Part shown: positions 48,276-60,690 of the stretch, in pieces
Position numbering within the stretch: the first letter of the stretch is position 1
How the letters are laid out: every line of letters begins with the position of its first letter
Assembly (NCBI GenBank): GCA_013399115.1
Contig: VXAA01003991.1
Location: 131,714 to 195,713, forward strand
Reading direction: 5' to 3'
Origin: Anseranas semipalmata
Lineage: Eukaryota; Chordata; Aves; Anseriformes; Anseranatidae
Length of the DNA: 64,000 nucleotides
Translations under genes and position numbers: made by a program
Notes under the pieces: generated by a model
Database searches by the model: none
What the model was told of the DNA's origin: nothing
What the model saw: only the letters and a program-made list of their open reading frames with translations

Positions 48276-51200
48276 CACCAGTGGCATTGTCAAGGGACCA
48301 GGTCTGGAAATTCTGTTACACCAAAACCTCTGCTGCAGCTCAAATCTTTCATGTTCTAAAGTGAACATTTAATTTAATTATTATTACATGGAATTCTTTA
48401 ACATTCCCTTACAGGAAGCTCAGCCTGTCCAAATCCTGCCAAGTAAGATTCTGGCACTTTAAGATAAATTCCAAACTAGACAAAGCAATCTTTACTCTGA
48501 GCAGCTCACAGTAGATAGCTTGGTCAGGTCAGGAACAACAGCTTAGATTTTTAAATTTGAAAGAACTACAGGCTATTGGTTCTGCACACACCAATTTAAA
48601 AAAAAAAAAAAAAAGTCTTGAAAGGAATGCAGTGGAGATTTAATGATGTCTCTGAGCTTTGCAGTAGGTATTTTAAGGTCCCCATTGCCCTGATGTCTCA
48701 GCACATGGCTGGCAGCTGCTGGGTGCAATGCTACTTATTTGATATTTGATGCACCTGAGTGCTGGTTAAAAATAGCAGTTTGCTGGCTCAGAAGAAAAGA
48801 CTGTTTGGCCGTGATGGTGAGCCAGGGGATGACACATGCCAGTCAGCTGAAGAACTGGAGGTGGGATCCTAATTGAGTTGTGCCTAACTGTGAGAATTGA
48901 ATTGACAATCAAAAGCCTAAACATGTAGGGCCCCGACAGGCTCTGAGGGAGAAGAAGGTGGCTGACATGAACTAGTGAAGACGAGTACACCAGCCAAAAT
49001 CAGTATCAAAGGAGAGGGACGGGAGTCCTTCTCTCCATCTCTCATTGAAAAAAAAAAAAAAAAAAAAGTTGTAAATATGGTGCCTGTGTGAGGCTGGGAT
49101 GCTGGCTGCTGTCTGGAGTTTCTGTGGCTAAATTGTCAAATCAAAGTGGACAGAGAGGGCAGAAAGATAACAGCTTCCTAGGAAAGTTGGCTAGTGCTCA
49201 CTAGTATTTACTCTTCAAAGAGAAATGGGAGAGTTTGGGGTAAGGACAAATCCCACTGCAGTATGTAGTGACAATTCTCTCTCCAGAAAAACACAGAAAG
49301 AAAGTAGCGCTAAAGCTCTTGGCTCTTTGGTGCAGAGACTTTCTAACCTCCCTATTGAAATTGATAAGGAAAATGTTACTATTACAGTCTCCAGTAAAGC
49401 TGCATTTAGAGTCAGGATCAAGATGATGTTACTCTTAATTGCAGCACTACAGGAAGAACTGATCAACACAGCCTAGGAAAAGCAATTATCATTGTGAGGA
49501 GCAGCACCTATTTGGGTGGTGAGGGGGCTGAGGAAATTAAATACAGTAAACAGTCTAAAAATACTCCAAAACTGCCTTACAGAGTTCACTGAAAGTGCCT
49601 GAACCTCATAGCCAGTTCTGTGCTTTAGCCTTCTTGAAACGCCCCTCTGTGTCTATGCTCCTGTAGCCACTGCGGCTCCCAACCTGATCTCGGATACTAC
49701 TGTTGCTGGGGGTGGTTTGGAAACAAAGCAGGTGCTACAAGAATGCAGAACTTATCTTCCATATTATATTATGCAGGAATTCATTACACCAATTTTTTAG
49801 ATTTACATGAGAAGGAAGGTTAAATTATCTGTGTGATGAAAGAAAGACTACCTCTCACATGCAGTCCCTTGCATTTCATAAATAACTACATTATTTTAAA
49901 AATACATCTTTTCCCACTCCACTTCCTGGGCAAGAAGTGATGGCCAAAAAACTGAAGCTGAGTCATAGGTTTTTGATTTTACAGATCTCCTTTCTTACCA
50001 CTAAAACTGGAAAAAGGCAAGGCAATTTGAAAGCAAGTTTTAACTAAGAGGAAAGTCAAATTATTTTAATAAAAAAGTTAAAAAATTACTAAAATTAAAA
50101 GTTGAACCCCCATTAAAAAATAAATTGCAGGGTTTTTGTTGTTGTTGTTGTTGTTGTTTTTTTACCTTGTTTAGTCTTAGCAGACCTAAAGAATAAATCC
50201 AAGTGGAAAATAATCCTAAGGACATCAAAGTATCCTACTCAAAATCAACTCTTTGGTGAATATATATATATAAATATATATACACACACTCAATGGCAAT
50301 ATATACATTTTGAGAACACCCTTTAGTTTCTTCCAAACCAAACTTTTGTTCTGCAGGATTTAGCCATATACTAGAAAGAACCTGGACACTTGATTTTGTC
50401 AAATATTTAAGCAGACCCACTGATATCAGTTATGTATTTGTGTATCTTGTTTTGCTACAGGAATGTTAGCTCTAACAGCAGGAAAGGGATTTTCACTACA
50501 GGATCGTAGGAAAGAGTTTAAATTCTCAGTTCAGACTACATCCGTTTCTCAAACAAAAGATATTGCACTACAAAAGTAAATGTGAAGAGGTCCTGCAAAT
50601 CAAAGTTGCTGCTCTTCATCTTGTGTGTGGGAGGACTGCCAAGCAAATGCAATTCAATAGGCCATTTGCATCAGCCTGGCTTATATATCCGCTGAGGGAG
50701 GCAGGAGTTTGGCAAGCTGTGTCAGCAGGTTACTTTGCCATTGTGAAAAAGCAAGCAACAGCATGCTAGGCATAATGAGACAAATGTTGTGCATTCAGCT
50801 CTCCAAAGTCTTTTCTTGCTAAAAGAGAAGAAAAGAATGGCTTATATTAGCACTCTGGATATGCTGCTTGTTTACACAGCCTTGTCAATTATGTTCTCCT
50901 CATTGAGGTGTTAAAGGTGCATTTGTGAATGCATTACACCTGACCTACAAACACCCAAAGTCTTCTTTCTTGCATGTTTTATGTCATGGAAAAGAACATG
51001 TTAAGAGTATGAGTGATCATTGCCTGTTTCATACAGTGATTGGAGTGAAAGTGGCTTAGTTCACTGGATGGAAATCAGCTATACCTGGCTGCCGATTTCA
51101 CACCGTAAATAGAAAGAAGCCGGGAAACAAAAGTGACATGGAGGCAGAGGTACATGACACAGAAACATTCTGGTTCAACAGCACAAGCTGTTCCACATCA

Positions 51201-52882
51201 AAAGGGGATTACTTGTACAGCAACAAAAAAGAAAACTGTGAATTCTCTACACTTGTAAGAGTCTGTGAGCCTTCTGCAAAGCACAGAGCCATCCCCAGCA
51301 GTTGCTGTAGACAGCAAAGCTGAGGCAAAAGAGATGCCTGAAGTGGGCCTCATAGAAGAGAACAAGGGGATGACATGGGGAGGGGGTACCTTCAATCCTA
51401 GCAGCCCACCATTGCAGCTGCCACCACTTATGAAGATGACTGGCATGGTGTGCAGCGGCATTTGACAAGGCCAGGGAAGAGGAAAAAGAAAAGACAGTGG
51501 ACAGAGTGCAAACATGCTACAGGATGCTACAGGTCTGGTTCAGTGAAATGACCTGAACTCCCTCTGTCCCTATAGATTCATGCTCTACTTTTGCACTGAC
51601 AATTAATTGCTGGCATCTTTCTGAAGACAAACGACAGTAACTTTAATATTTTATTTAGCTGATACAATAGATTCATACATACATACGGTCATCATGTCAT
51701 TAGCACTGGTTTCTCCAGCAGCTCTAAGTGGTCTTATGTCCTTTCCTACACTAGAACTGGTAGAATAGCCTTAAGGCTGATCTAAATTACCACTTTCCAG
51801 AGTTGTCATGGCAACAGGAACTGGTTGAGCAACCCAGCATTTTATCTTTCCCCTGAACATATTCTGAGCACTGCATTCAGAACAGTGATTGCAGCTATGC
51901 TATCTCCATGGGCTTCCCTTCTCTTGTAGAGCATCCTCAGGTCCCTGGCTAAATCAGCCTCCTGCCTGTTTTACAGCATGTGAGTGGCAGATCTCTGCCA
52001 AAACAGTTTCCAGGACCTGCTGTACAATTTTAGTGATGTCAGAACTGTCATTCTACACTTGGTATATTGACATGAACATTATATTTCAAAACATCCCTTC
52101 TCTGCAACTTGCTAAACAACTTGCAGAATTTTTAAAAATACTCATTCATGTAAAAATTCAATGCACGTGTCAAATGACCCTTTTGTGTCTACCTTCCAGA
52201 GGTATTCAAATGAATCACTCACTACAGAAGTGCTTTAAAAGATGAGGAAAAATAAGCAATGGGCAGGGGAAGGAGGCCTGGCAAGAACAAAAAATCTGAA
52301 TTCATCAGCCTCATTTCTGGAACCTCCTGTTCCTACCATATAGCCATTCCTTGTACAAACTTGAATATTGCTTATTAATATTGTCCAAGTTGTGTATTCC
52401 TGCAGCTGGAATTTGTCTGCCTTGAAGGACGTAAGGTACTCAAAGAATAAGGAAAGATGTGAAGGGTCGTCCTGGCTTTTTAGATAGCATTTTCTGATAT
52501 GAAAATGGTATTGAGTTTGACATAGGGAAAGCACAGAGCCCTGTATCCTGCCCAGCAGATCCTTCTCAGGGAGCAAGGTGCTGACCAAGGCCTTGCCTTG
52601 GATTCCTCATGCTGAGGGTCAGAAGGCATGGATGATTTCTACAAGAATTACCTGGATGAGGTTCTGCTGATTGTAGCAAAACTGGGCTAGATCAAGCATT
52701 AGAGGCTGGGTGGATCAGTGGAGAATGGGCTTAAATTTGGCTGTTTAAATGGGATCAATGAAATGGATAGCATGGAGCTGACTGGCACATGACTGTCAGC
52801 TAGTGGAATCTAATGGACACACTCAATTTTGATGATTCCGATATTTTTTGCCTGAAGTGGATGAGTGCAGAAGAACCATACA
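48276..52882. other. Single-copy sequence, no gene seen
   Basis: Holds A runs at 48598-48614 and 49048-49067, (GTT)7 at 50138-50158 and a TA-rich run at 50260-50287. Overlapping open frames of 83-118 codons (around 49215-49476, 51198-51515, 51889-52245 and 52235-52588) were read and resemble no known protein. Confidence 0.5.
50138..50158. repeat. (GTT)7 microsatellite
   Basis: Seven uninterrupted GTT units followed by a T run. Confidence 0.9.
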
Positions 52883-52975
52883 TAGAGTCATAGAATCATA
52901 GAATGGTTTGGATTGGAAGGAAACTTAAAGACCATCTAATTCCAACCCCCCTGCCATGGGCAGGGACACCTCCCA

Positions 52976-53319
52976 CTAGACCTGGTTGCTCAAAGCCCCA
53001 TCCAACCTGGTCTTGAACACTCCCAGGGATGGGACATCCACAGCTTCTCTCGGCAGCCTGTTCCAGTGCCTCACCACTCTCATAGTAAAGAATTTCTTCC
53101 TAATATCTAATCTAAATATACCCTTTTTTTAGTTTAAACCACTACTCCTTGTCCTATCTCTATACTCCCTGATAAAAAGTCCCTCTCCAGCCTTCTTGTA
53201 GGCCCCCGTTAGGTACTGGAAGATTGCTATAAGGTCTCCCCTGAGCCTTCTCTTCTCCAGGCTGAACAACCCAAACTCCCTCAGCCTGTCTTCATAGGAG
53301 AGGTGATCCAGCCCTTTCA
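52976..53319 (-). pseudogene. Outer CR1 ORF2, C-terminal piece after the insertion
   Basis: Continuation of the outer ORF2 after the nested element. The frame is open from [20 protein letters not shown] through LIAIFQYLTGAYKKAG to a stop near 53126-53128. There a frame change interrupts it within the region that normally reads on into a Lys/Arg-rich stretch. The rest, down to the natural TAG (plus-strand CTA at 52976-52978), continues in another frame. Together with 53814-54447 this gives the last 370 or so codons of one dead ORF2. No catalytic residues lie in this part. Confidence 0.8.
53309..53319. repeat. Target-site duplication of the nested CR1, left copy
   Basis: CAGCCCTTTCA here matches CAGCCTTTCA at 53815-53824 except for one C in the CCC/CC run. 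In translation the outer protein repeats the residues Met-Lys-Gly on both sides of the insert, which is what a duplicated target site within a coding frame would give. Confidence 0.75.
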
Positions 53320-53814
53320 CAGAATCACAGAATCACAGAATGGGTGGGGTTGGAAGGGACTTCTGAAGATCATCTAGTCCAACCCCCTGGCTAAACAGAC
53401 CCAGTTCTTTCAGCCTGTCCTCGTACGACAGGTGCTCCAGTCCGCTAATCATCTTAGTAGCCCTCCTTTGAACTCGCTCCAGTAGTTCTATGTCCCTCTT
53501 GTACTGGGAAGCCCAGAACTGGACACAATACTCCAGGTGTGGCCTCACCAGGGCTGAGCAGAGGGGGAGGACCACCTCCCTCGACCTGCTGGCAACACTC
53601 TTCCGAATGCAGCCCAGGATACCGTTGGCCTTCTTGGCCACAAGGGCACACTGCTGACTCATGGTCAGCCTGTTGTCCACCAGGACTCCCAGGTCCCTCT
53701 CTGCAGAGCTGCACTCCAGCAGGACATCCCCCAGCCTATACTGGTGCTTGGGGTTATTCCTCCCTAGGTGCAGGACCCTGCACTTGCCCTTATTGAACTT
53801 CATGAGGTTCCTCT
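53320..53814 (-). mobile_element. Nested CR1 LINE, internally shortened
   Basis: A minus-strand CR1 of about 495 bases inserted into the outer CR1. From the plus strand it starts with tail repeats (CAGAATCACAGAATCACAG) and the 3' block GGTTGGAAGGGACTTCTG...ATCTAGTCCAACCCCC. At about 53390 it then passes directly into ORF2 sequence (AGACCCAGTTCTTTCAGCC), missing the last stretch of ORF2 and most of the 3' untranslated region. It is 5' truncated at 53814, within the RT domain. It must be younger than the outer copy. The internal junction may be a deletion in this copy or a trait of a subfamily. Confidence 0.93.
53393..53803 (-). pseudogene. Nested CR1 ORF2 reverse transcriptase C-terminal fragment
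   Basis: About 135 codons open without interruption, starting at an internal Met ([18 protein letters not shown]), a position just after the RT catalytic palm in the LINE family. It continues through [38 protein letters not shown] and [18 protein letters not shown] to ELGLFSQ, then runs into 3' tail sequence at the internal junction (about 53393) and reads on to 53333. The ATG is internal to the natural protein and is not a start for an active product. The FADD catalytic motif and endonuclease lie upstream and were never copied. The absence of stops fits a young insertion. Confidence 0.85.
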
Positions 53815-53824
53815 CAGCCTTTCA
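53815..53824. repeat. Target-site duplication of the nested CR1, right copy
   Basis: CAGCCTTTCA, pairing with 53309-53319 across the nested element with a 1-base length difference. Confidence 0.75.
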
Positions 53825-54447
53825 TCATCTTTGTGGCCCTCGTCTGGACTTGCTCCAACAGGTCCATGTCCTTCTTGTGCTGGCAGCCCCAGAGCTGAAT
53901 GCAGTACTCCAGGTGGGGTCTCACAAGAGCAGAGTAGAGGGGGAGAATCACCTCCCTTGACCTGCTGGCCACGCTTCTTTTGATGTAGCCCAGGATACGG
54001 TTGGCTTTCTGGGCTGCAAGCACACATTGCTGGCATATGTTCAGCTTCTCATCAACCAGCACCCCCAGGGCCTTCTCCTCAGGGCTGCTCTCAATCCATT
54101 CTCCAATCTCCAAGAGCTGTATTTGTACTTGGGATTGCCCTGGCCCAGGTGCAGGACCTTGCACTTGGCCTTGTTGAACTTCATGAGGTTCGCACAGGCC
54201 CACCTCTCAAGCCTGTCCAGGTCCCTCTGGATGGCATCCCTTCCCTCTGGCATGTTGACCGCACCACACAGCTTGGTATCATTGGCAAACTTGGTGAGGG
54301 TGCACTCAATCCCACTGTCCAGGTCACCAACAAAGATGTTAAACAGCACCAGTCCCAATACCGACCCCTGAGGAATGCCACTCATCACTGATCTCCACTT
54401 GGATGTCAAGCCATTGAGCGCAACCATCCAGCCATACGTGATGCTAC
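53815..54447 (-). mobile_element. CR1 LINE, 5' part of the outer copy
   Basis: Continuation of the outer minus-strand CR1 beyond the nested insert. It begins with the right target copy (CAGCCTTTCA, 53815-53824), covers the RT palm and thumb coding region and ends by 5' truncation at about 54447. Beyond that the sequence (CCCAAATTACAATTTTTAAAG) is unrelated. Confidence 0.95.
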
Positions 54448-55907
54448 CCAAATTACAATTTTTAAAGTGTCAGGGAGATGGAACTTGTTTTGACAGGCTG
54501 CACAGCTGACATACACAGAATGCCTAATTCAGGGAGAAATAGGTTTCGACACACTCCTAAGACTAGGATTTGCTTCTATTATTGTATGCAGTGTTTGTAA
54601 TATTAGTCATTTCTTCCTATTCAGCTAATACATTTCATCTCCATGTTCAAGAATTGGAATATCTGAATCCTTGCAAACAAAGAGCAATTATCTACGAAAA
54701 TGATCTAGCAGGTTATTTTTCTCCCTCATACCAGTAGTAATACAGTCTTTGGTTACTGTTCCAGCAATAGCTTTGTTTCAGAAGAACTCTCCTGACAGTA
54801 TGTGCTCAACTATCATTGTTGCTGCCAAAACCAATGTAGTTATAAAGCTTCTTGGAAAACAAAAACAGAAATATTAAGTCTTTATGTTACTAGAGCATTA
54901 AGACTCAGAGTCAAGTTTGCACTGTACCCAGAATAAACTGAAAATACTTGGAATCTAAGCACCATACAGTGCTGGTCAAGCTTACAGGTAGTGGTATAAA
55001 TTTTGTCATTCTTGTTCCTCTGTATTAAATATCTGAAAATATTTTAAAATTACACATCAAGAATTGTCTGCAGAGAATGGCAATGAATATTCTCCAAGGG
55101 CAAAACAAAGAAAATTTCAAGCTCTCTGTAGAAAACTGATGAACCAAAACGCAAGCAAACAATTTTATGTGCATAGCCCTTCCAGAGAGAGGAGGAGGAA
55201 GAATTACACAAACATACTTTTCACCATCTAATCTCATAAATGTGGTAGCTTGAAGGAGAAATGTCATTTCTCATGCTTTCTTTCCTTCAGAAACTTCCAT
55301 CTCGTAATGAAGCACATCAACCCTTTACTTTTGTGTGCATGAGAATGGTATTGTCAGACTTCTGCTGTGCAGGAAGTTCTACCAATGTAGCTTGCTTTTA
55401 TTGGTTTGTGGGTTGGGAGGCTGGTTTGATTAGTTGCATAGCAATTTATTAAATGAAAAAAAAAAGTCTTCCTAGGTTTTATTTCATAACAAAATAAAGA
55501 ATGATTGTCACTTAAAGCTAACTTCTAAGTGGTTTACTTATAGACTGAAATGCAAATCCTAATTGCTACATCCATCTAAAACCTGTCCTTTTTCTTTCTA
55601 GTCCTTTAATAAAGAAAATAGCAAGTTATCTATAGATCATCAGATGACTGCCATTTTTCTTGTTTTTCCTGTAATTTGAGACATTCGGGCTTTCTAATCT
55701 AGCAGTCTACAATGTAAAAAAATTCTGTAATGTGCCGTGGAAAATATATCTTGTCACAGTCTCTTGAGAACATACTTGAAGATCCTTCAGTGAAGAGAAC
55801 TGAAGAGATTCCCAGAAGGTACACAGGACAAGTAGGAATCTTTGTTTTTTCTAATCTTCTTGGAAAGGATATACACTAGGTATTCATGCACATACACATG
55901 CTCACAG

Positions 55908-55965
55908 GTGTATATGTATATGCATGTGTATATATTTCCATATGCATATATATGTGCATACATAT
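55908..55965. repeat. Two alternating purine-pyrimidine tracts
   Basis: 28 bases (55908-55935) and 26 bases (55940-55965) of strict purine-pyrimidine alternation, mostly TA, TG and CA steps with TGCATG and TGCATA words, separated only by TTCC. A degraded mixed (TA/TG)n microsatellite. The TG/CA parts have some Z-DNA potential. Confidence 0.85.
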
Positions 55966-58900
55966 CAGGCCCCCTTTATCCAGACTAAATGAAACGGGAG
56001 GGAAATTTCTGAGGTCCTCTAGGCCTGCTTTATGCATATGCAGTCCTCATTCACAAACTGAGTCAAGTGAAACACTTTGTAATATAGCATCCTGGAAAGG
56101 TTTCTGCAGACTACATTCTTATTCCTCGCAAATTTATGACACAAAAGCTTAACTTGCTAGATTCTAACATTAAAGAAATTAAATTATTTTGTGGGTTCTT
56201 CCCATGTAATTTTACGGTTAATTTTTCTAAGGATATTTAGAAAGTAAAGCTTACCTGATTCCAGGAAGCAAATGGTTTATGGGGTTATTTGACATCTAAG
56301 AAAAGCAAGTATCTCTGCACTCCAGAAACAGACCACCGGGACTGAAGCCTGACACCAGCCTGACTCAGGTGAAGTGACAGCTCCCAAACACATGTACATT
56401 TGTTTGATAGTCCATCAGCTTATTTTCAAGTATTTTTTAAGATGATCTGTGATCTAAGAGAGACAAGGTGCTGGATGGCAGCCTGCTACTGGAGATTTCC
56501 CTACTTGCCAGTTTCAATGCTTTGTTTAGAAACTGACTCTGATGCCAGCTTCATAAACTGTTCCTTCTCTGACTTGTTAACAAAGGTAAGTGCTCCTGAA
56601 AGTTTATTAATGGTAGTCTTCAATTAGTGGGCTACTTTTTTTCAGGGGGGTGGTGGTGCTCAATTTAGATCAAGAAAATTCTCTAAATTGAAAATGCTCT
56701 GTATGCTATGTTGGTGTCTCTGAAGTAGTGCTTTTTCTGATATCCTATTCCCTGCACTCACAGACTCCAGATTAGATTTTGAGAAATTTTTCTCAAATAA
56801 GGAAAAAAAAAGTTAACGTCCCTCAAGAAACTTTGCTTTCCTTACCAAAAAACAATTCATAAATGATTCTCTGTCAACTCAGTGTTGGGCACCTAATGCC
56901 CCCCAAAGTCTTAAAAGACCGATTTGTTCCCTCCTTCCTAACAAATTGTCTCATAAAAAGATGTGAAAGGGAGGGGATATGAAAAGTGTTTTTCCCCAAA
57001 GCAGCTTTATGTCATTTTCTGAAGGATTCTGCAGCCAGTGACTATAGTGAAAAGAGCAACTACAGTCCACAGGGAAAAAAAAATGGCAGGATTTTCAGAG
57101 TGCTTTCTGAAGCCTCTTTTACTTGCACATACTGACTTCTGACTTCTCCAACTGTGTTGACTCTTTCCCACACAGAATACGTAGTTTCCTGCAGTCACTC
57201 TGGAAATTTACTGGTAGCCCTGCAAGTTGGACGGGTACCTCAGCAATGGAGCCAATGTGTTGTTTCAAGCAGGGTTTTCTCCTGACAAGTTAATTATTGG
57301 ATGAGTTTGGAAATACAGAGGAAAAATTAATGTGATGATGGTTCTGCTTCCATTTGAAATCAAAAGAATTTACGCTACTAATTTCTGCTGAAGCGGAATC
57401 AAAATCCAGAATTTGCACTTTGCTTAAAACTTTTTCTATTTGACATATTTCAGTTTTAGGACTGAAATCGGCAAATAAACATTCTCCAATCCTTTGCTGC
57501 TTCATTGATGTTAACCAAAACTGCAGCTTCCTGTACCTCCTACTCCATAGAAATGTTCAGGTCACAGCAGTCCCTGAACAAGTTCACTGCCCAGGCACAT
57601 TGAGCATCAGAAAAGAACATCTTCATGTTGTAGCAGTAGAACATCTACTTTTAAAAAGCATAGCTTTCCAACTGTGTCCCCTTACTGTGCCAGATTTCTG
57701 TAACTGTTTGGACTGGAGAAACACAGAGCCAAGAAGTTCATTGTGAGGCTGGAAAGGAGGAATAAAAAAAAGACAATACATGGAATTTCAATCAACAAGA
57801 GTGAAAAAAAACACCCCTGAATGAGCTATTTCGGTAACGTCTTGGGAGCTGGCACTGCATGAAGGTAAGTTTTAAAAAAAAAAAAACAATAGAATGAGAT
57901 TTTTTGATGAGCCTTCTGGGTACACTAGAGGTACAGAATCTAAGTCCAGTGGTGCTTTAAGCATCAAAGCTCAAATACTTTTAATGATCAGGAGCCTCAA
58001 TTAGCCATTTTTATTACCCTATTTTAATTCATAATAACTGTAACATTATTTGCATATAAAATATCAAAAGAAATAGGCCATTGTAAATTGACGTATTCAT
58101 TTTAATAGGCAAAATTCTTCAGAACTGTGAGCTTTAGATGCAAGTAGAGCTATTTTTATATTACCTATTTTCTTATTTACTTATTTCTAGAATACAGTGG
58201 AAAACCTCTAGAGTCAGTTATTTTAAGCAACAGTTTCTGATGGGTTGTGAATTAACTTGGATTGCAAAGTCACCTTGAAAAGCTCATCTCAGTAGTTTTG
58301 TACAAAAGGAAATAAGGAATGAAATACTCTGGGAAAGAATGGGGCTGTCAATAATTCTTCTTCAATACAGCTGTTAGAAGCCTTTGGAGTTGTTATATCC
58401 TGTCATATGGATATACTGCTCCTCTACTCACCCCCCTCAAAATACTACAGAACTGTGTGGATTAATTGGCTGGGATTCTCTTGTCTAAACATCAATGCCT
58501 AGGGACACTTCAAATGCCCAAGAGAATCTCCATAGGGCTGGCAAATATAACATAGCCCCTGCAAGACTCACTTTCCATCGGAGAACCATCTGGAATCCAG
58601 GAAAGATGCTTTGGGCTGTCTAAAATGTCACTAGATGCCTGCGTTCAGGCATCTGAATCCTGTCCATTATCTTTGCTAAATAAGCCTCTGATCCTGCATG
58701 TCTCTCACTACCTTCCAGATGCAGACTTTGGCAACATTAGCTGCTATGATTGTGACATACAGAAGATGATGTAAAACTTCTGCAGAAGTTTCCTGAGCAG
58801 ATGGGAGTGTCTAGACATAACTTCCCTACATGAAATCTCGGGGAATGGGACAGGCAACAAAGAGAGTAAAAGGTAATGAACAGATAACAAGCATGTGTAT

Positions 58901-60690
58901 ATATGCATATATAAATATAAATAAAATGAAATTTCCAAGTCACTTGCATGGATCACATCTTAGTTGATACATCCAGTCAACACTTAATTCCTCTGTGTTA
59001 TTTCTCTGTGTTCAGTACATGGAAATAAATACAACAATGAAATATTCACTACTTTTTAGAATACTATCTAACAGAATCAGTCTAATATAGCTGTAAAAAA
59101 ATTAAATTGGCAGAATACTTAAGTCAAAACAGATCAATAGATAAATGATTTGATTTCAAAAAAAATCACATTTGAAAAAAATCATCTATATAAATTCAAT
59201 ATAAATATAAAAATAAATCTGTCTCTAGTGTTGTATGTATTTAATGGATGTAATGGGAATCTAGAGACTGAGATGACAAAATTAAGAATTCTGCATCTAA
59301 AGTCTCTTAAACCATGCCGCTCTGATGTTCTGAGAGGTGCTGTTGTAACATGCTTTTGGTAAAACTTAACCATATTGCCTATTTTGTTTATAAATAAATA
59401 AATACACTAAGCCAGCACATACTTCTTGCACTCAGAAAATTTCAGTTAAAGGTATCTATGCTCTGAGAAGCTCTCGAAAAAATCTATTGAGAGAGTTGGA
59501 ACTTAGGATGGAAGAGAGATGTACAGCAGGCAAAAGAGGAAAAAAAAGCTATTTGGGGGAGATTTTCAAAAGTATTCATTTTTTGTCTAAATCCACACTT
59601 TTTGAAGTTGATGATAAAACTCTTCAGGATTTTGGTGACAAAAAGGCCAGTTCCCAGACTTTTTGAAAATTTGTTCCAATCAGTGTAAGTCTCGCTAGTA
59701 AAGTGTTACTTTTGTGACTTCGTGCTTAGCTGAACAAAAGCAAACACGATTCTTTTGAAACTGTAAGAGAAGAGGCAGAATGAGTGAAAGAATAATAATA
59801 GAGCAAGAAATCAAGAGCTAGATGTTCTGTTACTGTGCAGCTGAAAACAGTGGAGCTACACATGCTGCATAAGTAGGAAACCCAAAATGTTTGGTAGTGG
59901 TTTATGAGTTGTGTACTTGGTGTTCTAAAGACGTACACATCCGATTATTTGTAACCATTGCCCACATTATGTAGTGGATCCAAAAATATAATTACAAAAT
60001 AAATAAATAAAAAATTATATTCATGGAGAGTTGATCACTCAAATCTCTACCTTTTAGTTCTCAGGCTCCAAGAAGGGTTGATATATTGCTGTAGTTGCTG
60101 CTTTTAGGTAAAAAAGGCTGATGCAATTCCTGAAGAATTATGGTTGGTTGTGTTTTTTTTCTGTATACACACAGTTATCTTACGTAAAATGAAAATGAAG
60201 TCTTCTGCTTATCTGTACAGGATATAATTCCCATCAATCCTACAACTTCTGTGAAGACTTTTAAAGTGAATAGTCTTTTGCATGAACTTTCTAAGTAACA
60301 GTTAAAAGGAGACTAAACAGGTGCAGTAAACTGAAGGACTTGAATCTCAACATTTGTGCATTCCTTTTCTAGAACTGGCTTCTTCCTTAAGGACTTAATG
60401 TCCCTGGAAGTCTTGTTGGTATGGATGCTTTCTGTGTCTTTCATACATGTGCTGATAGATTTATCTTTTCCCCAAATATCAGCTACATTAAAACTAAGTT
60501 GCGTAAACTAGCAATTCTTTTGGTGGGTCTTTGCAGTCTCAGAGGACTTTGGGACCAAATGAAGGAGTAATGTCTAAGCACCATTAGAATAACGAAATGT
60601 GGTCAACAAGTCAGCAGGCAAACACAGATAACCAAACCCAGCTTCAGGGTGGTGGAACTTCCCCAACCAATGTTGCTGCATGATGCTACA

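Larger units (their letters stand above)
52883..53319 (-). mobile_element. CR1 LINE, 3' part of an outer copy split by a nested CR1
   Basis: Minus-strand CR1 3' end. From the plus strand it begins with tail repeats (AGTCATAGAATCATAGAATGG), then the 3' untranslated region (CACCTCCCACTAGACCTGG) and the C-terminal part of ORF2. It stops at 53319 within the word CAGCCCTTTCA, where a second CR1 has inserted. The element continues at 53815. Its 3' region is of the same type as the CR1 at 22408-22736. Confidence 0.95.
53814..54447 (-). pseudogene. Outer CR1 ORF2 reverse transcriptase, catalytic motif mutated
   Basis: Minus-strand RT fragment. The first frame (from about 54447) carries [19 protein letters not shown] (RT block 4, the GxPQGS motif) and the catalytic block, which here reads [14 protein letters not shown] reverse transcriptases carry two Asp in this motif (FADD in CR1-type elements), so one catalytic Asp has become Asn, a change explained by CpG decay (GCCGAT to GCCAAT). 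It continues to [18 protein letters not shown]. Near 54105-54120 the reading frame shifts, and the rest ([19 protein letters not shown], then [20 protein letters not shown], ending RATKMMKG) lies in a second frame up to the nested insertion. The copy is dead by truncation, frameshift, insertion and catalytic loss. Confidence 0.88.

Noticed and set aside
53539..54391. Several plus-strand frames of 71-114 codons
   Set aside because: They are antisense shadows of the CR1 reverse transcriptase on the minus strand.
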